From an uncultured Clostridia bacterium (lineage in GTDB: Bacteria; Bacillota; Clostridia; Christensenellales; Borkfalkiaceae), in the NCBI GenBank assembly GCA_900548845.1, contig URMI01000098.1, forward strand, positions 1-5,183: a stretch of DNA of 5,183 bases, read 5' to 3'. The notes under the pieces are model-generated. The model saw only the letters and a list, made by a program, of their open reading frames with translations. It was not told the origin of the DNA and ran no database searches. Both the position numbers and the translations under genes were made by a program. The number at the start of each line of letters is the position of its first letter. Within the stretch, counting starts at the first letter, position 1. Positions 1 to 5,183 of this stretch are shown here, in pieces.

Positions 1-12
1 CTCTTCCGATCT
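1..12. other. Illumina adapter remnant at contig end
   Basis: The first twelve bases, CTCTTCCGATCT, are identical to the shared 3' end of the Illumina TruSeq read 1 and read 2 adapters. They sit exactly at the window edge, as expected for untrimmed adapter carried into an assembly. This stretch should be treated as artificial, with genomic sequence starting at about base 13. A chance match of this length placed exactly at the edge is unlikely. Confidence 0.9.
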
Positions 13-29
13 CGATTAGGTTTTCTTCT

Positions 30-58
30 ATTATAGTGCATTTTGCCCGATTTTGCAA
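30..58 (-). promoter_or_regulatory. possible leftward sigma-A promoter
   Basis: On the minus strand a perfect TATAAT (plus-strand 30-35) lies 17 bases from TTGCAA (plus-strand 53-58), which matches four of six bases of the TTGACA consensus. Transcription would start near base 23 and run off the left edge, so no target gene is visible. The -35 lies inside the palindrome at 51-71, which could act as an operator. With no downstream gene to confirm it, and with an AT-rich sequence that can give such matches by chance, the call is tentative. Confidence 0.35.
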
Positions 59-80
59 GAGGTTTGCAAAAATCGTCGGG
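46..80. repeat. inverted repeat with TTTTGCAA/TTGCAAAA arms
   Basis: TTTTGCAA (51-58) and TTGCAAAA (64-71) are perfect 8-base inverted arms around the five-base spacer GAGGT. The pairing extends outward through CCCGA (46-50) and TCGGG (76-80) if bases 72-75 bulge, giving 13 pairs. It could be an RNA hairpin or, as DNA, a dyad operator overlapping the possible leftward -35. No U-tract follows on the plus strand, so it does not look like a terminator. Confidence 0.55.
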
Positions 81-137
81 AAAAAATTGACATTGCGCCC
101 GCTATGCGGGAAGGGCGTGCAAAAGCGGGCGTATTTT

Positions 138-184
138 GCCGCATTTTTGCGCCCCGAGGGGAATAAGCGGCGCAAAAATGCGGC
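138..184. repeat. perfect 16-bp inverted repeat (large hairpin)
   Basis: Bases 138-153 are the exact reverse complement of 169-184. The arms contain a run of five T and five A flanked by GC-rich ends, and the 15-base loop (154-168) could pair internally (CCCC/GGGG). A stem this long without a mismatch is not accidental in an intergenic region. The nearest T-run (208-213) begins 24 bases past the stem, too far for an ordinary intrinsic terminator. It may be a transcription barrier between divergent units, a structured leader, or a copy of a REP-like dispersed palindrome. Confidence 0.65.
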
Positions 185-227
185 GGCGCGGCGTATCAAG
201 ATGTGTGTTTTTTCGGCACGACCCCCA

Positions 228-255
228 TTCAAACGCAAATTGCGCATGGTAGAAT
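228..255 (+). promoter_or_regulatory. promoter of the surface-protein gene
   Basis: TTCAAA (228-233, four of six against TTGACA) is 16 bases from TAGAAT (250-255, five of six against TATAAT). The -10 is preceded by TG plus one base (247-249), an extended -10 like the one in front of trpS. Transcription would start near base 262, leaving a leader of about 26 bases before the ATG at 288. A six-base inverted repeat, ATGGTA (246-251) and TACCAT (262-267), brackets the -10 and could be a small operator, though it is short enough to be chance. Confidence 0.55.
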
Positions 256-274
256 ACAGGTTACCATTGTATGG

Positions 275-281
275 AAGGAGG
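275..281 (+). promoter_or_regulatory. strong ribosome binding site fixing the start at 288
   Basis: AAGGAGG, followed by TG, is essentially full complementarity to the 16S anti-Shine-Dalgarno sequence and sits six bases before the ATG at 288. The reading frame is open upstream as far as base 36, but those codons cover the promoter and hairpins. This site therefore decides the start codon. Confidence 0.9.
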
Positions 282-287
282 TGTTGT

Positions 288-3200
288 ATGCGAGTTTTGC
301 GAAAGATGTTCGAAGCGGTCACCGCTTCCCTGTTCGCGGCGGCGCTGGTGCTCCTTGTGGCGCTCTTTTGTGCCGCCGCCTGCTCGGACCGCGTGACCGT
401 CCGCTTCGAAACGTTCGGGGGCACGCCCATCGACGCGGTGACGGCGGAGGCGGGCGAGGCGATCGTGCCGCCCGAAGCGCCCGAAAAGGAAGGCTGGGTG
501 TTCCTCGGCTGGTATTTGGACCGCGCCTGCGAGGGGGAAGAGGTGGAACTTCCCACCGTCATGCCCGCATCGAGTGTCACCTATTATGCGAAGTTCGTGC
601 AGTATCCCGCCGTCACGCTGGACGGGGCGGGGGGCACGCCCTCTCAGAAGGCGGTGTATGCCGAGGAGGGCACGCCGCTTCTGGAAGCGCTCGAGGGCGT
701 CACGGCGGAGAAGGAGGGGCTTGTCTTCGGCGCGTGGCTGCTGAACGGCAGGGAGCTGACGGAAAGCGACGTGATGCCGGAGGACGGCGTCATCGTGACG
801 GCGCGCTACAAGGCTCGGTACACGGTGGAAGTGCGCAAAGAAAACGCCCGCGGGAACGGCTACGATATTTCGGCTGAGAGCGCCCTCGGCTGGGAGGGGA
901 GCACCGTGCAGCCCGAAGCGCCTGCCTATGCGCACTTCACGCTCGAAGAAGCGCTCTCTTCTTCGGGGCCGCTCACCCTCAGGGCGGGGGAGAATACCTA
1001 TATCTTTACATATTCGAGGGAGCCGCTCTCCCTCCGCTTCGAAGCGAACGCCCCCGCAGGCAGTACGGCGGGCGGCGCGATGCAGGAGCTTTCTTCCCGC
1101 TATCAGGGCATCGAAGCACTCCCCGATTGCTCGTTCGAAGCAAAGGGCTATACCTTCCTCGGCTGGGCGGAACATCCCTCCGCGTCGGAATTTTACGAAG
1201 AGGGCGAGGAATATGCCCTCGGCGAAGAAGACGCGGTGTTGTACGCCGTCTGGGCGAAGGCGTATGAGGATGCCTGCCGCGAAGGGGGAACGCTCCTCGT
1301 CGCGCACAATGCGGAAGAGGACGGCAGCTATCTTGCGCTCGTGAAGGAGCCTTCCCGCATCGAAGGCAGCTACGACGCCGCAAAGAACGCCCTCACCTTA
1401 GGGGGGGAGAACGGCCGCCTCGAACACGGGCACTATCTCCTCGACGATTCGGGCACCTATACGGGCTACGATCTTGCCGCCAACTCCGTGAATACCGCCT
1501 TGGGCGTGCTCACGCTCGACTTTTCGGCGGGAAGGGCGGTCTATTCTCACGGCGGCAGGGAAGAGTCGGGGAGCTACCTCTACCTCTTCGACGAAGAGGC
1601 GGGGGAATATTCGGGGCACTACGAATTTTACGCGGGGACGACGCGCTTTGCCTTCGGGCTCGACCGCGAGAAGGGCGTCTTTCTGCCCGAAGGGGAGGAA
1701 GGCGGGGAGTACCGCCTCTACGACTGCGCCGAGGACGCCTTCACGGGGGAGACGCTGACGCTGGACGGCTTCGGGAAGGCAGAACTTTCGGGCGAACGAG
1801 AAGGGCTGCGCTACCGCGGCGCGGGCGGAAAAAACGAATGGCTCGTCTCGCTCCGTGACGGGAGCGAACTTCAAGTCCTGCTCGGCATCCGCGAACAGAG
1901 CGTGGGCGGCATCGTGTTTGAAAGCGAGTCCGTCTGCCTCGTCTTCCGCCCCGAGTTTGCGGGCACGTTCTCCTCGGCGTTCGGCACGCTCTCGCTCGAC
2001 GGCTACGGCACTTCCGCCGTCTACACATATTCGGGCGGCAGCGTGCAGGGGAGCTATGCGGCAACGGGCAGCCTCGTCACCCTGTTTGCGGGGGAGGAAG
2101 TCTTCCGCTTTGTGCTCGACGGCAGTTCCTTCTCGCTTGCGGGCGAGGGCGCGGGCTACTTCGAGGGCGAAAAGGGCTCCCTCTTTCTGGACGGCGCGGG
2201 CAGTGCGCAGCTCACCTCGGACGGGCGCACCGTCACGGGCGTCTGCACCCGCCTTTCCTCGGGCGACTATACCTTCGAAGGGGAGGAAGTTTTCCGCTTC
2301 CGCACCGAGGGGGATACTTACGCCGTCTTCGACGAGCGGCTCTTCGGCGTCTTCGAAACGCTGGGCGGCGGGCTCTCTTTGGACGGCTACGGCGGCGGCA
2401 CCTATCTTTCTGTGACGGAAGGAAGCCATGAGGTGCGGGTCACGCTGCTTTCCGATGCGTTCGAAGTGTATTCCGAAGCCTTCCCGACGCTCACGAAAAC
2501 GCGTACCTTCCGCTTCGACCGTCTGTCGGGCACCATTTCCGAAGTGGAGGCGGAAGAGGCGGGCAGATATGCGCTCGTCGGCACAGAGGAGGCGGCCTTC
2601 CTCCGCCTCGACGGCAGCGGCGGGGCGTCCCTTCTCGACGAAACGGGCGCCGTCCTCGCTTCGGGCAGCTATACCTACGACTCCTTGACGCTTCGCGGCA
2701 CGTTTGCGCTGGGGCTCGAGGAGGACTTCTCCCTCGATTATTTCCGCTTCCGCCTGCGCGCGGGGGAAGAGGGCGCGGAATGCGTGCTCTTTGCAAGCGC
2801 CGCTCAGGGCAGTTATTTCGGGGACGGCATCTCGCTCGTTCTCGACGGCTACGGCGGCGGCACGCTGACCTATGGCGCCGGGAGCGTCTACGGCGACGTC
2901 GAAGGAGAGGGGGATACGCTCCGTCTTACGGCGGGGGAGAAGGTGTATCTTCTCACCCTCTCGGGCGGGAGCCTGCTCTCCGCAGAGGCGTTCACGCGCT
3001 ATGAGGGCGCGGAAGGCGCGCTCTTTGCGGGCGTAAATTCCGCATTTACGGAAGACGGCGCGCTCCTTGCCTTCACGGCGGCGGGGAACGGAGAGTATCT
3101 GCTCGGTTCGGGGGCTTCCGCAAAGCGGGTGCTTCTCGAAGGGGGCAGGTGGTATGTCTTCCGCGAAGGGCTGCAAGGCACCGCCCAGACGGCGGAGGGC

Positions 3201-3389
3201 ACCCTGACGCTCGACGGCTTCGGCAGGGGGAGCTATGCGACTCCGGCGGGCATCCTTTCCTGTGAAGTCGTCTATGCGAGCGGGCGGTACTTAGAGCTCG
3301 AGGCGGGCGGAAAGCGCCTCTTCGCCGCGCTCGACGGCAGGGGCGGCTTTGCGGTCGGGGCGGTCGAAAGCAGCTTCCGCACGCTGTAA
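288..3389 (+). CDS. InlB B-repeat surface protein, putative lipoprotein
   Basis: This gene encodes a 1033-residue exported protein of unknown function. The N-terminus is a signal peptide: positive residues R2, R5 and K6, a hydrophobic stretch at about 10-31, and a candidate lipidated cysteine, C32, in the context C-A-A-A-C. That is a weak lipobox (Ala at -3, Cys at -4), so plain secretion is possible. Residues 36-104, 107-175 and 246-323 are InlB B-type (Listeria-Bacteroides, Flg_new) repeats, recognised from openings like VTLDGAGGTP, the central FLGW and closings such as LYAVWA. Residues 178-245 resemble a MucBP-like module. From about residue 400 to the end, a separate LDG(Y/F)G repeat takes over. 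No LPXTG motif or C-terminal membrane segment is visible, so anchoring would depend on the lipid. InlB-type repeats are common in bacterial surface proteins; adhesion or ligand binding is an inference only. The gene appears monocistronic, with its own promoter and terminator. Confidence 0.9.
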   Translation: MRVLRKMFEAVTASLFAAALVLLVALFCAAACSDRVTVRFETFGGTPIDAVTAEAGEAIVPPEAPEKEGWVFLGWYLDRACEGEEVELPTVMPASSVTYYAKFVQYPAVTLDGAGGTPSQKAVYAEEGTPLLEALEGVTAEKEGLVFGAWLLNGRELTESDVMPEDGVIVTARYKARYTVEVRKENARGNGYDISAESALGWEGSTVQPEAPAYAHFTLEEALSSSGPLTLRAGENTYIFTYSREPLSLRFEANAPAGSTAGGAMQELSSRYQGIEALPDCSFEAKGYTFLGWAEHPSASEFYEEGEEYALGEEDAVLYAVWAKAYEDACREGGTLLVAHNAEEDGSYLALVKEPSRIEGSYDAAKNALTLGGENGRLEHGHYLLDDSGTYTGYDLAANSVNTALGVLTLDFSAGRAVYSHGGREESGSYLYLFDEEAGEYSGHYEFYAGTTRFAFGLDREKGVFLPEGEEGGEYRLYDCAEDAFTGETLTLDGFGKAELSGEREGLRYRGAGGKNEWLVSLRDGSELQVLLGIREQSVGGIVFESESVCLVFRPEFAGTFSSAFGTLSLDGYGTSAVYTYSGGSVQGSYAATGSLVTLFAGEEVFRFVLDGSSFSLAGEGAGYFEGEKGSLFLDGAGSAQLTSDGRTVTGVCTRLSSGDYTFEGEEVFRFRTEGDTYAVFDERLFGVFETLGGGLSLDGYGGGTYLSVTEGSHEVRVTLLSDAFEVYSEAFPTLTKTRTFRFDRLSGTISEVEAEEAGRYALVGTEEAAFLRLDGSGGASLLDETGAVLASGSYTYDSLTLRGTFALGLEEDFSLDYFRFRLRAGEEGAECVLFASAAQGSYFGDGISLVLDGYGGGTLTYGAGSVYGDVEGEGDTLRLTAGEKVYLLTLSGGSLLSAEAFTRYEGAEGALFAGVNSAFTEDGALLAFTAAGNGEYLLGSGASAKRVLLEGGRWYVFREGLQGTAQTAEGTLTLDGFGRGSYATPAGILSCEVVYASGRYLELEAGGKRLFAALDGRGGFAVGAVESSFRTL
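393..1256 (+). repeat. three InlB B-type repeats with a MucBP-like module
   Basis: At protein level, residues 36-104, 107-175 and 246-323 each follow the beta-grasp-like InlB B-repeat plan. That plan is an opening strand with GG-T-P or an equivalent, a middle Y/W-x-F-x-G-W segment (WVFLGWY near 70, LVFGAWL in the second copy, YTFLGWA in the third), and a closing strand ending YYAKF, VTARY or LYAVW. The second copy has GAW in place of GW-x. Residues 178-245 (YTVEVRKEN start, YIFTYSREP end) look like the MucBP-type insert often found among such repeats in gut Clostridia. The copies are divergent, so this is an old duplication. Confidence 0.8.
1497..3386 (+). repeat. LDG(Y/F)G beta-repeat domain, about nine units
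   Basis: At protein level a strand ending L-x-LDG recurs at residues 410 (degenerate, LDFSAG), 492, 570, 634, 698, 774, 852 and 975, with a worn copy (LFAGVNSAF) near 914. Spacing is 61 to 82 residues. A full unit reads roughly G-x-L-x-LDGYG-x-G-x-Y, then G-x-Y, then a strand ending F-x-F-x-LD, then a G-x-F or G-Y-F step, suggesting small beta sheets joined by glycine turns. At DNA level units five and seven share 20 identical bases (2382-2401 and 2844-2863), but most of the repeat is diverged. I do not recognise a named family for it. Confidence 0.75.
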
Positions 3390-3404
3390 AATACGGGCGC
3401 GGGG

Positions 3405-3446
3405 CGGGCGTTCTCCTTCGGGAGAGCGCCCGTTTCCGCCTGTTTT
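3405..3446 (+). terminator. intrinsic terminator of the surface-protein gene
   Basis: Bases 3405-3416 pair with 3421-3432 in a 12-bp stem with one G-U pair, closed by the stable C(UUCG)G tetraloop at 3417-3420. A broken T-rich tail (TTT, then TGTTTT) follows up to 3446. It starts 15 bases after the TAA at 3387-3389. The tail is interrupted by CCGCC, which makes it weaker than a textbook case, but the stem is very strong. It separates the surface-protein gene from trpS. Confidence 0.8.
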
Positions 3447-3479
3447 CTGCCAAGATAAGTACATTTTGTGAAGGAAGAG

Positions 3480-3513
3480 CGGGGAAATTTCATCAAAGCA
3501 TGACATTACCCCG
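3480..3513. repeat. imperfect inverted repeat abutting the trpS -35
   Basis: CGGGGAAAT (3480-3488) and ATTACCCCG (3505-3513) are inverted copies with one mismatch in nine positions and a 16-base spacer. The right arm ends exactly one base before the trpS -35 box. The position suits a regulator binding site, but nothing in the sequence names a regulator. Confidence 0.35.
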
Positions 3514-3542
3514 TTGATTTTTCGCGCCGAACGTGGTATAAT
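3514..3542 (+). promoter_or_regulatory. trpS promoter, sigma-A type with extended -10
   Basis: TTGATT (3514-3519) and a perfect TATAAT (3537-3542) are separated by the ideal 17 bases, and TGG directly precedes the -10. This is the best promoter in the window. Transcription would begin near base 3549, giving a leader of about 37 bases before the trpS ATG. That is too short for a T-box or other riboswitch. Confidence 0.85.
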
Positions 3543-3576
3543 CGATATGGTAAACACGTTATATCTTTGTCAATTT

Positions 3577-3580
3577 GGAG
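3577..3580 (+). promoter_or_regulatory. trpS ribosome binding site deciding the start at 3586
   Basis: GGAG lies five bases before the ATG at 3586. The two other in-frame starts are poor: TTG at 3514 is the -35 box itself, and ATG at 3547 lies at or before the transcription start. ATG at 3601 has no Shine-Dalgarno sequence. This supports 3586 as the start. Confidence 0.75.
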
Positions 3581-3585
3581 AGAAT

Positions 3586-4599
3586 ATGCAAGAAACTGCC
3601 ATGCAGGAGAAAAAGGTCGTCTACTCGGCGGTGCAGCCGAGCGGGAATCTGACCATCGGCAACTATGTGGGTTCCATCCGCAACTGGATCGACATGCAGG
3701 ATGATTACACCTGCTATTTCGCGATCGCCAACATGCACGCCATCACGGTGAAGCAGGATCCCGCGCTCCTTCGCCGTCACACGCTGGAGCTTGCGGCGCT
3801 CTACATCGCCTGCGGGCTCGACCCCGAAAAGTGCGCCCTCTATGTGCAGTCGATGGTCCCTCAGCATGCAGAACTTTGCTGGACGCTCAACACCGTCACC
3901 TATGTGGGCGAGATGCAGCGCATGACGCAGTTCAAGGATAAGAGCGCCAAGCATTCCGATAACATCAACATGGGGCTCATGGACTATCCCGTGCTCATGG
4001 CGGCGGATATCCTTTTGTATCTTGCCGACTATGTGCCCGTCGGCGCCGATCAGACGCAGCACGTCGAGATCGCGCGCGACATCGCCATCCGCTTCAACAA
4101 CCGCTACGGCGAGACCTTCCGCGTGCCGCAGGCGCTCATCGTCAAGCAGGGCGCGAAGATCATGTCTTTGCAGGAGCCGACGAAAAAGATGAGCAAGTCG
4201 GACGAAAATATCAATGCGAGCGTCTATCTTTCGGACGACAAGGATACCGTCATCCGCAAGTTCAGGCGCGCCGTCACCGACAGTGACAACCGCATCATCG
4301 CCTCCGAAGAAAAGGCGGGGGTCACCAACCTTCTCACCATCTACTGCGCCTTCCGCGGCTGCACGCTCGAAGAGGCGCAGAAGGAGTTCGAAGGGAAGGG
4401 CTACGGCGACTTCAAGCTCGCCGTGGGCGAGACGGTGGCAGATGCCATCGCGCCCGTGCAGGCAGAACAAAAGCGCCTGCTCGCCGATAAAGCTTATTTG
4501 AACGGCGTTTTGAAGGAGGGCGCGGAGCGCGCATTCAGGACCGCCCGCCGCACCTTGAACAAAGTCTACCGCAAAGTCGGCTTCTATCAGGGAGAATAA
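3586..4599 (+). CDS. trpS: tryptophanyl-tRNA synthetase
   Basis: This cytoplasmic class Ic aminoacyl-tRNA synthetase charges tRNA-Trp with tryptophan using ATP. The 337-residue product has the usual length for bacterial TrpRS. The HIGH-equivalent TIGN is at residues 23-26, after VQPSGNL. The AADILLY segment carries D141, which corresponds by alignment offset to the tryptophan-recognising Asp132 of the G. stearothermophilus enzyme. V-G-A-D-Q-x-Q-H follows, and KMSKS is intact at 201-205. The C-terminal helical tRNA-binding part is complete and ends shortly after NKVYRKVGFY. The start at 3586 is chosen from the GGAG site and the promoter position. The gene has its own promoter and overlaps the ribosome binding site of the following DUF5685 gene, so the two are probably co-transcribed. 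No T-box precedes it. Nothing suggests truncation or loss of activity. Confidence 0.97.
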   Translation: MQETAMQEKKVVYSAVQPSGNLTIGNYVGSIRNWIDMQDDYTCYFAIANMHAITVKQDPALLRRHTLELAALYIACGLDPEKCALYVQSMVPQHAELCWTLNTVTYVGEMQRMTQFKDKSAKHSDNINMGLMDYPVLMAADILLYLADYVPVGADQTQHVEIARDIAIRFNNRYGETFRVPQALIVKQGAKIMSLQEPTKKMSKSDENINASVYLSDDKDTVIRKFRRAVTDSDNRIIASEEKAGVTNLLTIYCAFRGCTLEEAQKEFEGKGYGDFKLAVGETVADAIAPVQAEQKRLLADKAYLNGVLKEGAERAFRTARRTLNKVYRKVGFYQGE

Positions 4600-4600
4600 C

Positions 4601-5183
4601 ATGTTCGGATACGTCCGCTACGATCTGCCCAACCTGTATATCAAGGACTTCGAACTTTACAGGGCAATGTACTGCGGCCTGTGCAAGGGGATCGCCCATT
4701 CGTGCGGGCAGATGGCGCGCATCGGGCTCACCTACGACATGACGTTCTTTTCGGTGCTCCTTCACAACATTGCGGGCATCGACGTGAAGATCGAAAAACA
4801 GAACTGCTTCGAACACACCATCAAAAAGCAGCCCATCGCCGTTACGGACGAATTGACGGACGAGCTGGGCGCGCTCAACACCGTGCTCCTTTACTATAAG
4901 CTCACCGACGACATCGAGGACGGCGACAGGGGCCGCGGCAAGCGGCTGTGGTTCAAGCGCGGCTTCAAGCGGGCGAAGAAGGGGTACCCCGGGCTCGTCT
5001 CCCTCGTCAGAGAGTATATGAAGGCGCAGCAGGCGGCGGAAAAGGGGAAGTGCGATTCGCTCGACCGCGCCGCCGATCCCACGGCAGAGCTCATGCAGCG
5101 CCTTTCCCGCCATTTTCTGAAGGACAAGGCGACCGCCCATACCGACGGGCTCTTCTATGCCCTCGGCAAGTGGATCTATCTCA
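4601..5183 (+). CDS. DUF5685 family protein, 3'-truncated by window edge
   Basis: The frame stays open for 194 codons and runs past the right edge, so the C-terminus is missing. It opens MFGYVRYDLPNLYIKDFELY, then YCGLCKG, the hallmark start of DUF5685 proteins as I recall the family from Clostridia; their function is unknown to me. Visible features are a CxxC pair (C25, C28) with C35 nearby, a conserved-looking LTYDMTFF segment at 43-50, C69 in an NCFEH context, and YYKLTDDIEDGD at 98-109 containing a DDxxD arrangement (D103, D104, D107). The rest looks alpha-helical and basic around 110-130 (many K/R). There is no signal peptide or membrane segment, so it is probably cytoplasmic. GGAGA at 4591-4595 lies inside the end of trpS, five bases before the ATG, and only one base separates the two genes, implying translational coupling. 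The family call is from memory of its pattern. Confidence 0.8.
   Translation, partial: MFGYVRYDLPNLYIKDFELYRAMYCGLCKGIAHSCGQMARIGLTYDMTFFSVLLHNIAGIDVKIEKQNCFEHTIKKQPIAVTDELTDELGALNTVLLYYKLTDDIEDGDRGRGKRLWFKRGFKRAKKGYPGLVSLVREYMKAQQAAEKGKCDSLDRAADPTAELMQRLSRHFLKDKATAHTDGLFYALGKWIYL

Noticed and set aside
87..115. TTGACA at 87-92 as a plus-strand promoter
   Set aside because: The -35 consensus is perfect, but no -10-like hexamer lies 16-18 bases downstream; that stretch is GC-rich (around TGCGGGAAGG).
96..131. Alternative hairpins CCCGC-TAT-GCGGG (98-110) and CGCCCGC/GCGGGCG (96-102 with 125-131)
   Set aside because: These short GC-only arms compete with each other and are common by chance in GC-rich DNA. 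There is no tail or conserved partner to support a function.
36..287. In-frame upstream extension of the surface-protein gene to a GTG at 36
   Set aside because: The extension gives a very basic sequence without a signal peptide at its start, covers hairpins and the promoter, and has no ribosome binding site. The perfect AAGGAGG before ATG 288 is followed directly by a signal peptide.
1398..3176. 592-codon open frame antisense to the surface-protein gene
   Set aside because: Long antisense frames are expected opposite GC-rich genes with G/C third positions. The translation is low-complexity and Arg/Ala/Glu-rich, has no recognisable domain, and lies opposite a well-supported gene.
3514..3585. 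Earlier trpS starts at TTG 3514 or ATG 3547
   Set aside because: TTG 3514 is the -35 box, and ATG 3547 lies at or before the predicted transcription start, so neither would be usefully present in the mRNA. The GGAG-preceded ATG at 3586 fits the family length.
3559..4602. 347-codon open frame antisense to trpS
   Set aside because: It mirrors trpS almost exactly, which is a codon-usage shadow. The plus-strand TrpRS has all family motifs, whereas the antisense translation has none.
4535..5140. 201-codon minus-strand open frame over the trpS end and DUF5685
   Set aside because: The plus-strand frame from 4601 is open to the edge, has a ribosome binding site coupled to trpS, and matches the DUF5685 N-terminal pattern. 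The minus frame is a shadow.

Overview
The window looks like the end of a contig from a GC-rich anaerobic Bacillota, most likely a gut Clostridia of the Christensenellales type. The grounds are indirect: sigma-A promoters with extended -10 boxes, strong AAGGAGG Shine-Dalgarno sites, GC-rich third codon positions, a bacterial TrpRS of the Geobacillus stearothermophilus type, an InlB B-repeat surface protein, and a DUF5685 protein (a family I know mainly from Clostridia). The lineage is an inference. The first 12 bases equal the 3' end of the Illumina TruSeq adapter, so biological sequence starts at about base 13.

Layout. Bases 13-287 are non-coding and unusually structured for so GC-rich a genome. 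They hold a possible leftward promoter, two hairpins (one with a perfect 16-bp stem), seven copies of GCAAAA/TTTTGC, and the promoter and strong ribosome binding site of the first gene. Bases 288-3389 (+) encode a 1033-residue exported protein. It has a signal peptide with a possible lipid-attachment Cys32, then three InlB B-type (Listeria-Bacteroides) repeats with a MucBP-like module between the second and third, then about 630 residues of a different beta-rich repeat built around L-x-LDG(Y/F)G. A hairpin terminator with a UUCG loop follows at 3405-3446.

Bases 3447-3585 hold the promoter and short leader of trpS (3586-4599, +), a complete tryptophanyl-tRNA synthetase with TIGN, GxDQ and KMSKS signatures intact. 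One base after its stop begins a DUF5685 gene (4601 onward, +), which runs off the right edge after 194 codons. trpS and the DUF5685 gene form one tightly coupled transcription unit, separated from the surface protein by the terminator and a new promoter.

I see no mobile element, CRISPR array, tRNA or rRNA, and no clear defence or biosynthetic system. The least explained items are the LDG-repeat domain of the surface protein, the DUF5685 protein with its CxxC and DDxxD motifs, and the hairpin-rich left edge.
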